From the NCBI GenBank assembly GCA_030039915.1, contig JASHUP010000094.1, positions 1 through 5,303 of the forward strand: a stretch of DNA of 5,303 nucleotides, read 5' to 3'. The stretch is from Thermoplasmata archaeon (lineage in GTDB: Archaea; Thermoplasmatota; Thermoplasmata; UBA184). Positions 4,366-5,303 of the stretch are shown piece after piece. The translations under genes were made by a program, and so were the position numbers. Each line of letters begins with the position of its first letter. Within the stretch, counting starts at the first letter, position 1. Below the pieces are notes generated by a model. The model worked only from the letters and a program-made list of their open reading frames with translations. It was not told the origin of the DNA and searched no databases.

Positions 4366-4974
4366 ATGGCCACCGCGGCGCTGCTGCTGAGCGGAGGCGA
4401 GTCGAGTCGGTTCGGTGGGTACCCGAAGGCCCTCATGCACGTCGGAGAAACCGCGGCGGTGCGGCGTCTCGCCGACCTCTGTCTTTCCCGCGGGCTCGAC
4501 CCCGTGACGATCGTTGTCGGGCCCCATCGGGGTCCGATCGCCCACGTGTTGCGCGACCTTCCGGTGTCGCTCGTGGATTCCGAATTCTGGTACGAGGGAC
4601 GGACCGCCTCCGTCCACTCCGGTCTCGAGTCGATTCCCGAAGACCGCGACGTCCTCTTTTGGCCCGTGGACCACCCGTTCGTTTCCCCCTCGACCCTGGA
4701 CGCTCTGCTCGCGGCCAAGGACCGGGACACCCTCGCGGTCTGGTTCATCCCGACGTTCCAGGGACGGGGCGGCCACCCGGTGCTCTGGCGCGCCTCGGTG
4801 CGGGCGGACGTGCTCGACCTGCGACCGGACGCCCCGCTGCGCTCCCTGTTGCCCGAGTTCGGCGTGCAGGTCCGACGACTCGAGGTCGGGGACGCCGGCG
4901 TGGTCGCGAACGTCGACTCCCCCGAAGAGTATCGCGCGGCGCTCGAGGAGTGGCAAGCGCGGGGAGAGCCCTGA
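4366..4974 (+). CDS. MobA/MocA-like molybdenum cofactor nucleotidyltransferase
   Basis: 202 residues, the usual length. It belongs to the NTP_transf_3 group that transfers CMP or GMP from CTP or GTP onto molybdopterin cofactor. The nucleotide-binding start is LLLSGGESSRFGGYPKAL (6-23), equivalent to the family's LAAGxSxRMGxxKxL. The metal-binding motif is PVDHP (100-104), with Asp102. GRGGHPVLW (133-141) matches the GHP motif typical of MocA-type cytidylyltransferases, and VVANVDSPEEY (179-189) the usual C-terminal aspartate motif. XdhC-linked members generally make the cytosine form for molybdenum hydroxylases, so MocA activity is favoured, though substrate choice cannot be proven. ATG 4366 is chosen because family proteins begin a few residues before LLLSGG; the frame stays open upstream to 4201 without recognisable sequence. 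It overlaps the next gene by one base (TGATG), implying translational coupling. Confidence 0.88.
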   Translation: MATAALLLSGGESSRFGGYPKALMHVGETAAVRRLADLCLSRGLDPVTIVVGPHRGPIAHVLRDLPVSLVDSEFWYEGRTASVHSGLESIPEDRDVLFWPVDHPFVSPSTLDALLAAKDRDTLAVWFIPTFQGRGGHPVLWRASVRADVLDLRPDAPLRSLLPEFGVQVRRLEVGDAGVVANVDSPEEYRAALEEWQARGEP

Positions 4975-5303
4975 TGGACCGGCGACTCACGCGCGAAGCG
5001 CTGCGCCTTCTCGAGGCGCACCAGCCGTTCGTGCGGGCGACGGTCGTGAAGGCGGTCGGCTCGGTTCCGGGTAAGCCCGGGGCCTCGATGCTGGTGCGGG
5101 CGGACGGCTCGACCCTCGGGACGGTGGGCGGCGCCCAGCTCGAAGAAAAGGTGAAAGCGCTGGCGCTCGCCGCGCTCACCCGCAAGGAGGGGGATCTCCA
5201 CCACTTCGACCTGCAGGCATGGAAGCCCGGCGGTCTCCAGAGCTTGTGCGGGGGATCGGTCGAGATCGCGATCGAGTACGTGGCGGCCCGACCGAACCTC
5301 CTC
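4974..5303 (+). CDS. XdhC/CoxI-family cofactor insertion protein, N-terminal part
   Basis: The first 110 residues are present; the gene runs off the right edge. The XdhC_CoxI domain is visible: ATVVKAVGSVPGKPGASMLV (22-41), matching the family's GSxPRxxGAxM pattern with Gly33 where Arg is usual; GTVGGAQLEEKV (49-60), matching G-x-I-G-G-G-x-L-E; and LCGGSVEIAIEYV (91-103), the CGG motif with Cys92. XdhC binds molybdenum cofactor, protects it and helps load its sulfurated form into xanthine dehydrogenase-type enzymes; CoxI is the counterpart near aerobic CO dehydrogenase genes. The expected C-terminal Rossmann domain lies outside the window. GGGGAG (4961-4966) lies 7 bases before the ATG, inside the end of the upstream gene. 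The target hydroxylase is probably encoded nearby but is not seen. Confidence 0.88.
   Translation, partial: MDRRLTREALRLLEAHQPFVRATVVKAVGSVPGKPGASMLVRADGSTLGTVGGAQLEEKVKALALAALTRKEGDLHHFDLQAWKPGGLQSLCGGSVEIAIEYVAARPNLL

Noticed and set aside
1..5303. CRISPR array, tRNA/rRNA gene, insertion sequence or attachment site
   Set aside because: No regularly spaced direct repeats, tRNA-like cloverleaf, transposase or flanking duplications were found; the window is almost fully occupied by coding sequence.

Overview
The window comes from an archaeon. It carries eukaryote/archaea-type ribosomal proteins with no bacterial counterpart (S17e, S19e, L31e, L39e), the initiation factor aIF6, a PDCD5-family protein, and TATA boxes about 25-30 bases before predicted transcript starts. 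Base composition is GC-rich (by eye about two-thirds G+C). The proteins lack the strong acidity of haloarchaea. GC-rich DNA, leaderless first genes and euryarchaeal gene order fit an uncultivated high-GC euryarchaeal lineage, possibly Thermoplasmatota. That placement is inference, not proof.

Layout, left to right. (1) Bases 1-1695, minus strand: a von Willebrand factor A (VWA) protein with a helical C-terminal half, followed 11 bases later by the start of a P-loop NTPase that runs off the left edge. This is the accessory and least understood part of the window. (2) Bases 1696-1906: a divergent intergenic region unusually rich in inverted repeats, with a TATA-like element for each direction. 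(3) Bases 1907-2131, plus strand: S17e, apparently leaderless. (4) Bases 2162-4183, minus strand: a tight operon transcribed S19e, PDCD5, L39e, L31e, aIF6, with gaps of 12-29 bases. A clear TATA box precedes it, and Shine-Dalgarno sites precede most internal genes. It converges on S17e. (5) Bases 4184-4365: a second divergent intergenic region with a 14-base perfect palindrome and further complementary segments. (6) Bases 4366-5303, plus strand: a MobA/MocA-like nucleotidyltransferase overlapping by one base an XdhC/CoxI-family gene that runs off the right edge. Together these suggest maturation of molybdenum cofactor for a molybdenum hydroxylase encoded beyond the window.

The core is housekeeping translation: small- and large-subunit proteins plus aIF6, which binds the large subunit and blocks premature subunit joining. 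The flanks are different. On the right is a cofactor-insertion module. On the left is a VWA/P-loop pair whose function cannot be read from sequence alone. It resembles the general 'VWA plus P-loop NTPase' arrangement seen in several regulatory and conflict systems, and it is the best candidate here for something undescribed.
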